Source: Dactylosporangium roseum
Lineage (GTDB): Bacteria; Actinomycetota; Actinomycetes; Mycobacteriales; Micromonosporaceae
Reading direction: 5' to 3'
Assembly: GCF_025264685.1 (NCBI RefSeq)
Contig: NZ_CP073721.1
Coordinates: 6,651,501 to 6,715,500 of the forward strand
DNA: 64,000 nucleotides
The notes below the pieces were generated by a model. The model was not told the origin of the DNA, ran no database searches, and saw only the letters and a program-made list of their open reading frames with translations. How positions within the stretch are numbered: position 1 is the stretch's first letter; each line of letters begins with the position of its first letter. Both the position numbers and the translations under genes were made by a program. Shown one piece after another: positions 24,840 through 36,330 of this stretch.

Positions 24840-26096
24840 TCAGCCCAGCAGCTCCCCCAGCGGCACACCGGGGTCGGCGAGGCGGACCAGGTCCACCGGC
24901 GTGCCGGACCAGCCGGCCCGGACCAGCTTCTGGATGTCGTCGGTCACGTCCCAGACGTTGACGTTCATGCCGGCCAGCACGCGACCGTCCTTGACCCAGA
25001 ACACGATGCACTCCGGGGCCTTGCCGTCCACGATCGACGGGTCGCCGCGGAACACCACCCGGTCGTAGCCCTCCGGACCGACGTGACCGCTGTACTCCAT
25101 GCCCAGGTCGAACTGGTCCGTGAAGAAGTACGGTACCCGGTCGTAGACGACCTCTTCTCCGAGCAGGGCCTTGCCGGCCGCCTTGCCGCCGTTCAGCGCG
25201 TTGGCCCAGTGCTCGACCCGCACGCGCCGGCCCAGCAGCGGGTGTTCCTGGTTGACCACGTCGCCGGCGGCGTAGACGTCCGGGTCGGAGGTGCGCAGGC
25301 CCGCGTCGACCAGGATGCCGTCGTCCACCGCCAGACCGCCGTCGACGGCCAGCTCGGTGTTGGGCCGGATGCCGATGCCGACGACCGCGACGTCCGCGGG
25401 GAGTTCGGTGCCGTCGGCGAGGATCACCGACGACAGTGTGCCGTCGCCGCTGAAGGAGGCGACGGACGTACCGAAGCGGAAGTCCACGCCGTTGGCGCGG
25501 TGCAGGTCGGCGTAGACCGTCGCGACCTCGTCGCCGAGCACCTGCCGCAACGGCAGGGCGGCCTGCTCGACCACGGTGACGTTGGCGCCGTGCTTGCGGG
25601 CCGCGGCGGCGGTCTCGAGGCCGATCCAGCCGGCGCCGACGACCACGACGTTGTTCGCGGCGCGCAGGTCTTCGAGCAGCGCGTCGGACTCGTCGATGGT
25701 GCGCAGGTAGCGCACCCCGTGCAGGTCGGCGCCGGGGACGGAGAGCGTGCGGACCCGGGATCCGGTGGTGAGGAGCAGCTTGTCGTACGGCAGCACGTCG
25801 ACGCCGTCGAGGGTGACCGTGTGCGCGACGGGGTCGAGGTGGGTGGCCCGGGTGGCGAGGCGCAGGTCGATGCCCTGTTCGTCGTACCACGACAGCGGGT
25901 GGACGAACGCCTTCTCCCGTGCCTCCTCCTTGCCCAGGAGATGCCCCTTCGACAGCGGCGGCCGCTCGTACGGCCGCTCGATCTCCTCACCGATCAGCAC
26001 GATCCGGCCGGTGAAGCCCTCGGCGCGCAGCGTCTCCGCCGCCTTCGCGCCCGCGAGGCTCGCACCCACGATCACAAACGTCCGCTCGTCAGCCAT
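24840..26096 (-). CDS. NAD(P)H-dependent ferredoxin reductase-like flavoprotein
   Basis: The 418-residue protein is a two-dinucleotide-fold flavoprotein of the ferredoxin/rubredoxin reductase group. The N-terminal FAD fold shows FVIVGASLAGAKAAETLRAE, the second fold VVVVGAGWIGLETAAAA for NAD(P)H, and the FAD-binding YAAGDVV precedes a reductase C-terminal domain (KDGRVLAGMNVNVWDVTDDI). It lacks the CxxC disulfide of thioredoxin reductases, so it passes electrons to a ferredoxin or similar carrier in the cytosol. The partner ferredoxin or monooxygenase is not in the window. The stop of the dgt gene overlaps its start by 8 bp, which suggests one transcript. Confidence 0.9.
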   Translation of the reverse strand: MADERTFVIVGASLAGAKAAETLRAEGFTGRIVLIGEEIERPYERPPLSKGHLLGKEEAREKAFVHPLSWYDEQGIDLRLATRATHLDPVAHTVTLDGVDVLPYDKLLLTTGSRVRTLSVPGADLHGVRYLRTIDESDALLEDLRAANNVVVVGAGWIGLETAAAARKHGANVTVVEQAALPLRQVLGDEVATVYADLHRANGVDFRFGTSVASFSGDGTLSSVILADGTELPADVAVVGIGIRPNTELAVDGGLAVDDGILVDAGLRTSDPDVYAAGDVVNQEHPLLGRRVRVEHWANALNGGKAAGKALLGEEVVYDRVPYFFTDQFDLGMEYSGHVGPEGYDRVVFRGDPSIVDGKAPECIVFWVKDGRVLAGMNVNVWDVTDDIQKLVRAGWSGTPVDLVRLADPGVPLGELLG

Positions 26097-27372
26097 GTCC
26101 GTCAGCCTTCCGCAATCGCTCGTGCCACGCCAGCGCCGACAGGTCGGTCAGGCTGGCCACCTGGTCGACGACCACCCGCAGTCGGGCGGCGTCGTCGGGG
26201 GCGGCCCGCCACATCGGCGCGAAGACCGGGTCGAGGCCGCCGGGCGCGCGGTCCAGCAGCCCGGCGACCAGCTCCTGCAGGACGGTGACCTCGTGGGCGT
26301 ACCGCTGCGAGGAGCCCGGGCGGCGCATCACGTACCGCAGGGCGATGCCCTTCAGCAACGCGCACTGCGCGCGCACCAGCGGCGGCACGACCAGGTCGGC
26401 GGCGTAGCGCCGGACGGGTCCGTCGCCGTGGACCGCCCGGGTGGCGGTGACCGCCGCGGCGGCGAACCGGCCGGTGAGCACGCTGGTCATCCGCTTGAGC
26501 GCGACCTGCGCGGTGTGGCTGCCGTCGTAGTCGTCGAGCGGTGCGAACACCGGGTCGGCGAGCAGGTCGAGCAGGATCAGGTCCAGGTCGGCGGCGGGCT
26601 CCCGCGAGTAGGCCGCTGCGACGTCGGCGCACAGCGCGGCCCGCTCGCCGACGTCGGCGCGCAGCGGGGCGAGGTGGACGTAACCGCCGTGGATGCCGTC
26701 CTCCAGGTCGTGGACCGAGTAGGCGACGTCGTCGGCCCAGTCCATCACCTGCGCCTCGAGGCAGCGGCGGCCGTCCGGCGCGCCGGCCCGCAGCCACTCG
26801 AAGATCGGCAGGTCGTCGGGGTACACGCCGTACTTGCGGCTGCCGGGCCGGCGGGTCCAGGGGTACTTGGAGACGGCGTCGAGCGCGGCCCGGGTAAGGT
26901 TGAGCCCGGCCGATCCGCCGCCGGGTGCCGTCACCTTCGCCTCCAGGCGGGTGAGCACCCGCAGCGTCTGCGCGTTGCCCTCGAACCCGCCGCAGGCGGC
27001 GGCGACCGCGTCGAGCGCGTCCTCGCCGTTGTGCCCGAACGGCGGGTGGCCGAGATCGTGCGCGAGTCCCGCGGTGTCCACGACGTCGGGGTCGCAGCCC
27101 AGCCGGGCGCCCATCTCCCGGGCGATCTGGGCGACCTCCAGCGAGTGGGTGAGCCGGGTGCGCAGGAACGCGTCGGCGCCGGCCGTGTGCACCTGGGTCT
27201 TCGCGGCGAGCCGGCGGAACCCCGCCGAGTGCAGGACACGGGCCCGGTCGCGCTGGAACGGTCCCCGCCCGTTGTCGGCGGAGGTCGTGCTGACGTCCTT
27301 CAACGGCTCCTCGACAAAGCGCTGGGCGTCTCTCGGCGGCTCTTCGGCACCGCGCTGCGCGTCAGGCGTCAC
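26089..27372 (-). CDS. dgt: Deoxyguanosinetriphosphate triphosphohydrolase (HD domain)
   Basis: The 427-residue protein carries the HD-domain metal motif. H at RLTHSLEVAQIAREMG and the pair in LAHDLGHPPFGHNGEDALD are the expected His and Asp ligands, and MDWADDVAYSVHDLEDG supplies the distal Asp. These enzymes split dNTPs into the nucleoside and triphosphate and lower the dNTP pool. The N-terminal 45 residues are charged and variable. The start is GTG 27372, overlapping the stop of the transporter gene by 4 bp. Neighbour genes in the same strand block suggest cotranscription. Antiphage roles are known for some relatives, but nothing here shows that. Confidence 0.93.
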   Translation of the reverse strand: MTPDAQRGAEEPPRDAQRFVEEPLKDVSTTSADNGRGPFQRDRARVLHSAGFRRLAAKTQVHTAGADAFLRTRLTHSLEVAQIAREMGARLGCDPDVVDTAGLAHDLGHPPFGHNGEDALDAVAAACGGFEGNAQTLRVLTRLEAKVTAPGGGSAGLNLTRAALDAVSKYPWTRRPGSRKYGVYPDDLPIFEWLRAGAPDGRRCLEAQVMDWADDVAYSVHDLEDGIHGGYVHLAPLRADVGERAALCADVAAAYSREPAADLDLILLDLLADPVFAPLDDYDGSHTAQVALKRMTSVLTGRFAAAAVTATRAVHGDGPVRRYAADLVVPPLVRAQCALLKGIALRYVMRRPGSSQRYAHEVTVLQELVAGLLDRAPGGLDPVFAPMWRAAPDDAARLRVVVDQVASLTDLSALAWHERLRKADGHG

Positions 27373-28475
27373 GGTTCGAGCTTAGAGCCGTCCGCATCAT
27401 GTGGCGCCGGGATCGGTACGGGAGGTGCCGCCGCCGGTGCGCGCTCCGCCGGCGGCTCGTTGAGCGCCTCGACCATCGGGGTCATCAGCACCTTCACGGC
27501 CGCGACGATCGGGATGGCCATGAGCGCGCCGACCACGCCCAGGACGGCCGCGCCGACGAGCGCCGCCAGCAGCACCGCGATCGAGGACAGGTCGACGGTG
27601 TTGCGCAGCACACGCGGCGCGATGAGGTAGTTCTCCGCCTGCTGATAGGCGACGAAGAAGATCGCCAGCACGACGGTCGCGGGCCAGAGGTCCGTGGTCA
27701 CCAGCGCGACCACGGCGCAGCCGACGGCGCCGACGGTCGCGCCGATGAGCGGGATGAGGTCGGTGATCGCCACGAAGAACGCCAGCGGCAGCGCGAACGG
27801 CACGTCGAGCGCGAACATGCAGACAAACGCCGAGACGCCGGCGAACAGCGAGATGATCAGGTTGCCGATCATGTAGCCGCCGACCTTGTCGACGACCACG
27901 TTGATCGCCTGGGCGGCGCGGGGACGGCCGGTCCGGGGCACCAGGCGCACGATCCCCCGCCGCAGCCGGGGCAGGTCGGCCATGAAGTAGACGGTGAGCA
28001 CGATCACGAGCAGCACGTTGACGAGCGCGCTGAAGATGCCGGTGATGACGCCGACGGCACCGCCGCCGACCTTCTCCGGCAGCGTCCGGGCGAGCTCGGT
28101 CAGGCGCTGGGTGAGCCCGTACCGGTCGGCGATCTCACGGTAGGCCTGGGACCGCTCGGGCAGCTCCTGGAGGTACTGCGGCACGTTGCGCAGCAGGTCG
28201 CCGGCCTGCCCGACCAGCGGCGGCACCAGCGACCAGACGACGACGGACAGCAGCGCCAGGGCGAGCACGAGGATCACCGCCACGGCGACCGAGCGGCGCA
28301 CCCCGTGACGGATCAGCAGACGGACCGCCGGGTCCAGGCTGATCGCCACGAACAGCGCGATGATCACCTGGACGAGCACCTGGCGCACCGTGTAGAGCGC
28401 GTAGGCGCCCAATCCGACCGTGAGCAGGCCCAGACCGGCGGCGACGCTCAGGCGGTACACCTTGGCGAAGGTCAT
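27369..28475 (-). CDS. AI-2E family transporter (PerM/YdiK-like)
   Basis: ATG 28475 gives a 368-residue membrane protein with about eight hydrophobic segments. These include LLTVGLGAYALYTVRQVLVQ, LLVIVLTVYFMADLPRL and the conserved VAITDLIPLIGATVGAV near residue 240-260. The name comes from proteins once linked to autoinducer-2 export; several homologues are now known as ion antiporters or facilitators. A longer upstream frame to 28925 is rejected because its residues are not membrane-like. It starts 4 bp inside the VOC gene's stop (ATGA), and its stop overlaps dgt. Substrate is not inferable. Confidence 0.88.
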   Translation of the reverse strand: MTFAKVYRLSVAAGLGLLTVGLGAYALYTVRQVLVQVIIALFVAISLDPAVRLLIRHGVRRSVAVAVILVLALALLSVVVWSLVPPLVGQAGDLLRNVPQYLQELPERSQAYREIADRYGLTQRLTELARTLPEKVGGGAVGVITGIFSALVNVLLVIVLTVYFMADLPRLRRGIVRLVPRTGRPRAAQAINVVVDKVGGYMIGNLIISLFAGVSAFVCMFALDVPFALPLAFFVAITDLIPLIGATVGAVGCAVVALVTTDLWPATVVLAIFFVAYQQAENYLIAPRVLRNTVDLSSIAVLLAALVGAAVLGVVGALMAIPIVAAVKVLMTPMVEALNEPPAERAPAAAPPVPIPAPHDADGSKLEP

Positions 28476-28825
28476 CTGTCCGGCCGGATGACGCAGAACT
28501 CGTTGCCTTCCGGATCGGCGAGCACGATCAGCGCCGCGCCGTCGGGCTGGCCGACGTCCACGTGGCGCGCGCCCATGTTGACGAGGCGCTCGAGCTCGGC
28601 GTCGAGGTCGTCGGGGCGCAGGTCGAGGTGCAGCCGGTTCTTCGCGTGCTTCGCCTCGTCGTGGCGCAGGAAGACCAGACGGGGATGCCCGTCGGCGGCC
28701 GGGCCGACCACGACCTCGCCGGGCGACACGCTTTCGACCCGGTGGTCGAGCACCTCGGCCCACCAGCGGCCCAGACGCTCGGGGTCGATCGCATCGACGA
28801 TCAGGGCATACCACCGGCTCCCCAA
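28472..28825 (-). CDS. VOC-fold (glyoxalase/bleomycin resistance-like) protein
   Basis: The start TTG 28825 is chosen because GGAGG lies about 6 bp upstream; the product is 117 residues. The two beta-alpha-beta-beta-beta halves of the VOC fold are visible: YALIVDAIDPERLGRWWAEV, then NRLHLDLRPDDLDAELERLV and a C-terminal PDGAALIVLADPEGNEF. Family members bind a divalent metal and act as lyases, dioxygenases or antibiotic binders. The metal residues are a His in LHLDLRP and the Glu in PEGNEF; the rest are not obvious. Overlap with the downstream transporter start suggests coupling. Function unknown. Confidence 0.78.
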   Translation of the reverse strand: MGSRWYALIVDAIDPERLGRWWAEVLDHRVESVSPGEVVVGPAADGHPRLVFLRHDEAKHAKNRLHLDLRPDDLDAELERLVNMGARHVDVGQPDGAALIVLADPEGNEFCVIRPDR

Positions 28826-28925
28826 TGCACACCTCCGTGGTCGGCGTGGGGTCACACCTTACGCCCAGCCGGCGGTCGTCGCAGCCGAGCCGCCGTGACC
28901 CGGGATGGAGCACGGAGCGCGGCAC

Positions 28926-29120
28926 CTTAGCGGATTTCCACCCGGCCTGTCAGCCAAACGTGCGTTTTGCTAAATTCAAGAACCGATTGGGTTTGTGTTC
29001 GTAGACGAACGCATGGCGTAGGTAACGGACGAGCGCACGGTAACTTGCCGGTGTGCATGCTTCCGGCCGCCGCCGGGACCCAGCGCACCCCCGAGCCAGC
29101 GGAACGGAAAGACCCCACCT
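28926..29120 (+). promoter_or_regulatory. AT-rich promoter region of the roadblock operon
   Basis: Between the divergent VOC gene and the roadblock cluster lies a strikingly AT-rich run for this genome (28970-29020), with TTGCTAAATTCAAG and GGGTTTGTGTTCG. I take this to be the promoter of the cluster starting at 29121. No exact -35 and -10 pair is claimed. Nothing else is recognised in 28826-29120. Confidence 0.4.
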
Positions 29121-29507
29121 GTGCCTGCGATCGATGACTGCCTGCGCCGTGCCATGACCATCCGCGGGGCCATCGGAGCGAGCCTCATCGACTACACCAC
29201 CGGGCAGACGCTCGGCCTGGAGGGTGGCCGGGGCGACGTCGCGCCGCACGCCGACCCGTCCGCCGCGGCGCTCGGCACGGCCAGCGTCATCCACGCCGCG
29301 ATGCAGACCGCCGCGTACGCACCGGCCACACCCGGCGACGCCGTGGAGGACGTGATCATCAGCACTTCCGCGGCCTACCACCTCATCCGGCCGGTGCGCA
29401 CGAGATTCGACTCCCGCCTGGTCCTGTACGTCTGGCTGGACCGGGCCGAAGGCAACCTGGCGATCGCCCGGCGCCGGGTCCGCTCGCTCGCCGACGACCT
29501 CGCGTGA
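29121..29507 (+). CDS. Roadblock/LC7-domain protein 1
   Basis: The 128-residue protein is a roadblock/longin-like fold: helix (DDCLRRAMTIRGAIGA), strand pair (SLIDYTTGQTLGLE), helix, then EDVIISTSAAYHLIRPV and a final long helix (LAIARRRVRSLADDLA). The arrangement resembles bacterial GTPase-associated roadblock proteins (MglB/CvnB family), which sense GTP state of small Ras-like GTPases. It starts at GTG 29121 and ends GTGA-overlapping the next gene. It is the first of three roadblock proteins here, most like the one at 31082 (matching DYxxGxxLG and YHLIRPxxxR stretches). Confidence 0.85.
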   Translation: MPAIDDCLRRAMTIRGAIGASLIDYTTGQTLGLEGGRGDVAPHADPSAAALGTASVIHAAMQTAAYAPATPGDAVEDVIISTSAAYHLIRPVRTRFDSRLVLYVWLDRAEGNLAIARRRVRSLADDLA

Positions 29508-30445
29508 ACGCCGGCGGAGCGGAGGCGCGGGCGGCCGCGCCGGGATCGCCGCGGTTCGCCAAGGGCACCACCCCGGCGAAGGCACTCGGCCGGCTGGCCG
29601 AAGCGGGCGCCACCGGTGCGCTCACCGTCATCGGCGCGCCCGGTGGCGTGGTGTTCCTGCGCGACGGGCGGGTCAACGCGGTCGACTCACCGGCCGCGCC
29701 GGGCGCCGACCGGTTGCTGATCGCCTGTGACAAGGTGCCCGAGGCGGTGTGGGAGACCATCCCCTCCCAGCCCGCCCGCGCGCTGGTCGAAGGCGGCCAC
29801 GTCACCTCGGCCGAGATGGAGCTGTGTGCCCTCCAGGCATTGTGCGACGCGGCATTCTTCGTCCTGTCGACACCGCGTCCCGAGCTGCGGTTCGCATCCG
29901 GCGTCGAGCACTGGCTCGGCGCGGACGGCACCGTGGCGACGGACTGGTTGTGCGACCAGGTCGAGCGTCAACAGCGCATGCTCAACGAGGTGCACCCCTC
30001 GGAAGTGATGGACTATGCCCCGGTCGTGCCGGTCCTCCGGCCCGGACTCGACCAGGTGCTGCTGTCCGGTCTGCAGTGGGAGATCGTGTTGCACGCCGAC
30101 GGTCAGCGCACCCCGCAGGACCTGGCCGGCCTGCTGGGATGCTCGGCCTACGCCGTGACGCTCGACGTGCGCCGGCTCGCGGCCGCGGGACTCGTTGAGG
30201 CCCCGGCGACCGAGGCGCCGGCGCCCGTCATCGACGAACCCATGGCATCCGCGAACCCCGCGGAGCGCGCAGTGCTGCCGAAGCGGGTGCCCGGCACGTA
30301 CACGTTCGACGACCCGCCCGCCGGGACGCGGCGTCAGCTCCCCGCCGGGGTGAGTGCCCTCGCGGTGCTTCCCGGTGCGATCGACAAGGCGCCGGACGAC
30401 ACGCTGCTCAAGCGGATCCGTTCGGCGCTGCAGTCGCTGCGCTGA
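29504..30445 (+). CDS. DUF4388-like protein with winged-helix-like region
   Basis: The 313-residue protein starts at GTG 29504, overlapping the previous stop. Residues 20-110 resemble the PATAN/DUF4388 fold: ALGRLAEAGATGALTVIGA, then VVFLRDGRVNAVDSP. The middle part (about 175-235) contains LLSGLQWEIVLHADGQRTPQ and SAYAVTLDVRRLAAAGLVE, a winged-helix-like DNA-binding pattern. A proline-rich linker and a C-terminal LLKRIRSALQSLR helix follow. In myxobacteria and others, DUF4388 proteins act with roadblock and Ras-like GTPases in signalling, so a regulator of the roadblock proteins is a fair guess, but unproven. Confidence 0.7.
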   Translation: MNAGGAEARAAAPGSPRFAKGTTPAKALGRLAEAGATGALTVIGAPGGVVFLRDGRVNAVDSPAAPGADRLLIACDKVPEAVWETIPSQPARALVEGGHVTSAEMELCALQALCDAAFFVLSTPRPELRFASGVEHWLGADGTVATDWLCDQVERQQRMLNEVHPSEVMDYAPVVPVLRPGLDQVLLSGLQWEIVLHADGQRTPQDLAGLLGCSAYAVTLDVRRLAAAGLVEAPATEAPAPVIDEPMASANPAERAVLPKRVPGTYTFDDPPAGTRRQLPAGVSALAVLPGAIDKAPDDTLLKRIRSALQSLR

Positions 30446-30497
30446 CCTCGCGAACCGGCCGCCCCGGCAGGGGCGTCCCGAAGGAGGAACCAACCGG

Positions 30498-30947
30498 ATG
30501 AGAACCGACGCGGAGCTGCGCGGGGAACTGCTCGCGGAGCTGCGCCGGCTGCGACAGGTGGTGCCGGAGATCACCGGCTGCCTGATCGCCAGCACCGACG
30601 GGCTGCTCATCGTCGACGACGCCCAGGCGGTGGTGGTCGAGGGCGTCGCGGCGCTCGCGGCGGCCTGCCTCGGCGTGAGCCAGCGGATCGCCGACAGCGC
30701 GGGGCACGGCGAGTTCCAGGAAGTGGTCATTCGCAGCGGCGGCGGACACGTCGCGATGTACACCGCCGGCAACGGCGCGGTCCTGGTGCTGCTCGCCGAC
30801 GCCGACGCCAACGTCGGCCGGCTGCATCACGAGGCCCGCCGGGCGACCCAGGTGGTGACCCAGGTCGTGGCGGCGGCGGCGCTGAGCTTCGCGCAGACAC
30901 TGCCGGAGGCTCACCGGCTTCCGGAGCCCGAGCCGGCGCCGTGGTGA
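30498..30947 (+). CDS. Roadblock/LC7-domain protein 2
   Basis: ATG 30498 follows AAGGAGGA and encodes 149 residues. The core roadblock segment is present (PEITGCLIASTDGLLIVDDA, then FQEVVIRSGGGHVAMYTAG and GAVLVLLADADANVGRLHHE). The extra N-terminal helix (ELRGELLAELRRLRQV) and the acidic proline tail (LPEPEPAPW) differ from the other two copies, so this is a divergent paralogue. It lies 52 bp after the DUF4388-like gene and before the third roadblock gene. Mutual dimers among the three proteins are possible. Confidence 0.85.
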   Translation: MRTDAELRGELLAELRRLRQVVPEITGCLIASTDGLLIVDDAQAVVVEGVAALAAACLGVSQRIADSAGHGEFQEVVIRSGGGHVAMYTAGNGAVLVLLADADANVGRLHHEARRATQVVTQVVAAAALSFAQTLPEAHRLPEPEPAPW

Positions 30948-31081
30948 GCCGCAACGGCGGCGCGCACCGCCGGCCCCGGCGCCCGACGGTGGACGCCGTA
31001 CCACCTACTCCCCCACCCGGAAATGATTTCGATCGGTCGGCGCCCCTGGCGGCCGACCAGGCACAACTTACGGAGGTAGCA

Positions 31082-31453
31082 ATGGCTGACATGGAGACGG
31101 CTCTCAAGGAGCTGATGACCATCGACGGCGCTGTCGGTGTCGCGCTGGTGGACTACAACAGCGGCATGGCGCTCGGCGTGCTCGGCGGCTCGAAGGATCT
31201 CGACCTGACCGTCGCCGCAGCCGGGAACACCGACGTGGTGCGGGCCAAGATGCGCACGATCGAGATGCTCAACCTCAAGGACGGCATCGAGGACATCCTG
31301 ATCACGCTGCACAACCAGTATCACCTGATCCGGCCGCTGACCGGCCGGTCCGGCAAGGGTCTCTTCCTCTACCTGGCGCTGCTGCGCTCACGGGCCAACC
31401 TCGCCCTGGCTCGGCACCACCTGAGCCGGATCGAGGAGGAGCTGGAGATCTGA
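31082..31453 (+). CDS. Roadblock/LC7-domain protein 3
   Basis: ATG 31082 is preceded by GGAGGTAGCA, a strong ribosome-binding site, and gives 123 residues. The fold markers are helix ETALKELMTIDGAVGV, strands ALVDYNSGMALGVLGGS, then EDILITLHNQYHLIRPL and a C-terminal helix (ARHHLSRIEEELEI). It is closest to the protein at 29121. It is the last gene of the cluster; a strong terminator follows 12 bp later. No GTPase gene is adjacent, in contrast to conservons of Streptomyces. Confidence 0.88.
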   Translation: MADMETALKELMTIDGAVGVALVDYNSGMALGVLGGSKDLDLTVAAAGNTDVVRAKMRTIEMLNLKDGIEDILITLHNQYHLIRPLTGRSGKGLFLYLALLRSRANLALARHHLSRIEEELEI

Positions 31454-31465
31454 CACCTGCCGTGA

Positions 31466-31499
31466 GAAGAGGCCGGGGCGCCATTGCCCCGGCCTCTTC
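31466..31499 (+). terminator. Bidirectional hairpin terminator
   Basis: GAAGAGGCCGGGGC (31466-31479), a six-base loop GCCATT, and GCCCCGGCCTCTTC (31486-31499) form a perfect 14-bp stem with AT-rich ends on both sides, so it can serve the roadblock cluster and ppdK in convergence. Confidence 0.9.
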
Positions 31500-31504
31500 C
31501 GCGG

Positions 31505-34156
<2,652 letters not shown>

Positions 34157-34734
34157 AACGCCTCCATACCCTCGCCGCTGCGGCCCAAGTCATCGTTAGG
34201 TCCGGGGTGTGCGGCAAACCGTAAGGCGTCGTTCCGGCATTCGGCACCGCCAGGTGACGAGTCGCACAACGATTGGTATTTTCGTCGATTGCCGGAGCTT
34301 TTGGGAGCGATCCCACGTGCACAATCGCGCACGAGAGCGCTCTCTGAGACTTAGGCCACTCGCGCGTTTCCACACTTCGGCATGTGTATAGCTGCACCCC
34401 ACGACGCTTTTCCGCGCACGATCAATCATCACTTCCGCGCACTGCCCACAACCCCTCACCGAGGGATGAAACCCGAGGTGGGCCCGCGAGAGCACACCCC
34501 GCCCCCGTTCGCCGATCCGGCGGCCGACTCCCCCGAGGCCCGGATTCGGATCCCGAGGACACTTCTCGACCGACCGCTCCCACGACCAGACCGCTCTTCT
34601 CGACCGTGCCGCGGCCGACCGCGGCCGGGACCGGTAAAGCCGCCCGCCTCATCCACCCCCACCCGCCAAGCCACCCCCCACCAACCGCCCCCGCCACCTC
34701 AACACCCTGCACCCGCGGCCCAACGCCGGGGTGG
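34157..34734. other. Non-coding upstream region of ppdK and dus
   Basis: No plausible gene is seen. The part at 34240-34300 is AT-rich (CAACGATTGGTATTTTCG), matching a promoter for the minus-strand ppdK gene. The part at 34480-34730 is Pro/Arg-coding-like in all frames and looks low-complexity. The family 1 repeat copy B begins after this. Confidence 0.5.
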
Positions 34735-34960
34735 CGCACTCCGAGCCGGGCGACTCCATGATCATGGGAAAGACCTGGCTATCGGGGCAGCCACATCTTT
34801 CCCATGATCATGAGATCGAGCGGCACGGCGGCGAATTGCGCCGGAACGCGCGCCGGCCGGCACGCCTCGGCGGCGACACCTCCGAGATCCGCATCCGAAT
34901 TGCCGGCCTTGTTCGGTTTGACCAGGGGAAGTTGAGCTGAACTACGTGGCCTTGTGTCGG
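34735..34960 (+). repeat. Intergenic palindromic element, family 1 copy B
   Basis: The core at 34757-34812 pairs CATGATCATGGGAAAGACCT GGCT with AGCCACATCTTTCCCATGAT around loop ATCGGGGC, with two mismatches. The right flank (34813-34960) contains GAATTGCGCCGGAACGCG, GGCGGCGACACCTCCGAG and GGTTTGACCAGGGGAAGTTG. These recur on the minus strand at 42880-43030. This is the copy with the most complete right flank. The left flank GGCGCACTCCGAGCCGGGC matches copy A. It lies in the divergent region between ppdK and dus; the rest up to 35152 holds nothing recognised. Confidence 0.8.
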
Positions 34961-35152
34961 GGCGGCCACTTCACATTTCCCTTGATCTACGAACCGCAGC
35001 CGTACCACCCGGCCGCCGCACACGTGATCGCGAAAGCATCGCGATCACAGCCACAACCCGGCCAGAGCCCACGACGACAACCCCACCGGGCATGATCGCG
35101 GGGTTCGTGACAGCGATCGCAAGTCGTTTGGGGTGGCCGGTGCGGGCATGCC

Positions 35153-36280
35153 ATGCTCAGAGGCGTGCCGCTGCAGCTCGGGACCTTCACGGTCGATCCG
35201 CCCGTGGTGCTCGCGCCCATGGCCGGGATCACCAACGTCGCGTTTCGACAGCTCTGCCGTGAGCAGGGGGCCGGGCTCTACGTCTGCGAGATGATCACGA
35301 CCCGCGCCCTCGTGGAGCGCAACCCCAAGACCATGGGCATGATCACGTTCGGGGTCGAGGAGCGGCCCCGCAGCGTGCAGCTCTACGGCGTCGATCCTGC
35401 CACCATCCGCAAGGCCGTGGAAATGGTCGTCGATCAGGACCTGGCCGATCACATCGACATGAACTTCGGCTGCTCCGTGCCGAAGGTGACCCGCCGCGGC
35501 GGCGGCTCCGCGCTGCCGTGGAAGCGGCGGCTGTTCGAGTCGATCGTGCGCTCCGCGGTCGAGGCCGCCGACGGGCTGCCGGTCACCGTCAAGATGCGCA
35601 TCGGCATCGACGACGACCACCACACCTTCATCGACGCCGGGCGCATCGCCCAGGACGCCGGCGTCGCCTGGGTCGCCCTGCACGCCCGGACGGCGGCGCA
35701 GCGTTACTCCGGCCAGGCCGACTGGGACGCCATCGCCGCCCTCAAGGCCGCACTCGACATCCCGGTCCTCGGCAACGGTGACATCTGGGAGGCGGCCGAC
35801 GCCCTGCGGATGATGGCCGAGACCGGCTGCGACGGCGTGGTCATCGGCCGTGGCTGCCTCGGCCGTCCGTGGCTTTTCGCCGATCTGGCCAATGCCTTCG
35901 CCGGCCGCCCCGAGCGGACCCTGCCGTCACTCGGCGAGGTGGCCCGGCTGATGCACCGCCACGCGCAGCTACTGACCGAGTGGCTGGACTCCGAGCGCGA
36001 AGGCGTGACCGACTTCCGCAAGCACGTCGCCTGGTACCTCAAAGGCTTCCCCGTCGGCGGCGAGCTCCGCCGTGCCATGGCCATGGCGTCGTCGCTCGGC
36101 GAACTGGCCGGCCTCCTGGCCCAGCTCGACCACGCCGCGCCGTTCCCGCGCGAGATCCTCGGCCAGCCGCGGGGTCGCACCGGCACCCCGGGCAAGGTCG
36201 TCCTGCCCAACGGCTGGCTCGCCGATCGCGACTCGGACGTGATTCCCGAGGGCGCCGAGCTCGACGACAGCGGCGGCTGA
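35153..36280 (+). CDS. dus: tRNA-dihydrouridine synthase
   Basis: ATG 35153 gives 375 residues; a GTG at 35165 is also possible. The FMN-binding TIM barrel starts VVLAPMAGITNVAFRQLCRE. The catalytic-cysteine segment is HIDMNFGCSVPKVTRRGGGS (Cys in FGCSVPK), followed by GLPVTVKMRIGIDDDHHTFI, then VALHARTAAQRYSGQADWDA and GCDGVVIGRGCLGRPW with its phosphate-binding glycines. The C-terminal helical tRNA-binding part ends near residue 340. It reduces uridines in the tRNA D-loop with NADPH. It lies alone, 50 bp upstream of a small zinc-finger membrane protein. Confidence 0.95.
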   Translation: MLRGVPLQLGTFTVDPPVVLAPMAGITNVAFRQLCREQGAGLYVCEMITTRALVERNPKTMGMITFGVEERPRSVQLYGVDPATIRKAVEMVVDQDLADHIDMNFGCSVPKVTRRGGGSALPWKRRLFESIVRSAVEAADGLPVTVKMRIGIDDDHHTFIDAGRIAQDAGVAWVALHARTAAQRYSGQADWDAIAALKAALDIPVLGNGDIWEAADALRMMAETGCDGVVIGRGCLGRPWLFADLANAFAGRPERTLPSLGEVARLMHRHAQLLTEWLDSEREGVTDFRKHVAWYLKGFPVGGELRRAMAMASSLGELAGLLAQLDHAAPFPREILGQPRGRTGTPGKVVLPNGWLADRDSDVIPEGAELDDSGG

Positions 36281-36330
36281 TCCGGTCCCACGCGTGGAAC
36301 TTTGGGTGCCGTACCGGCGACAATCCAACC

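Noticed and set aside
34380..34760. Overlapping plus-strand frames rich in Pro and Thr
   Set aside because: Low-complexity, no homology and no ribosome-binding site; treated as non-coding.
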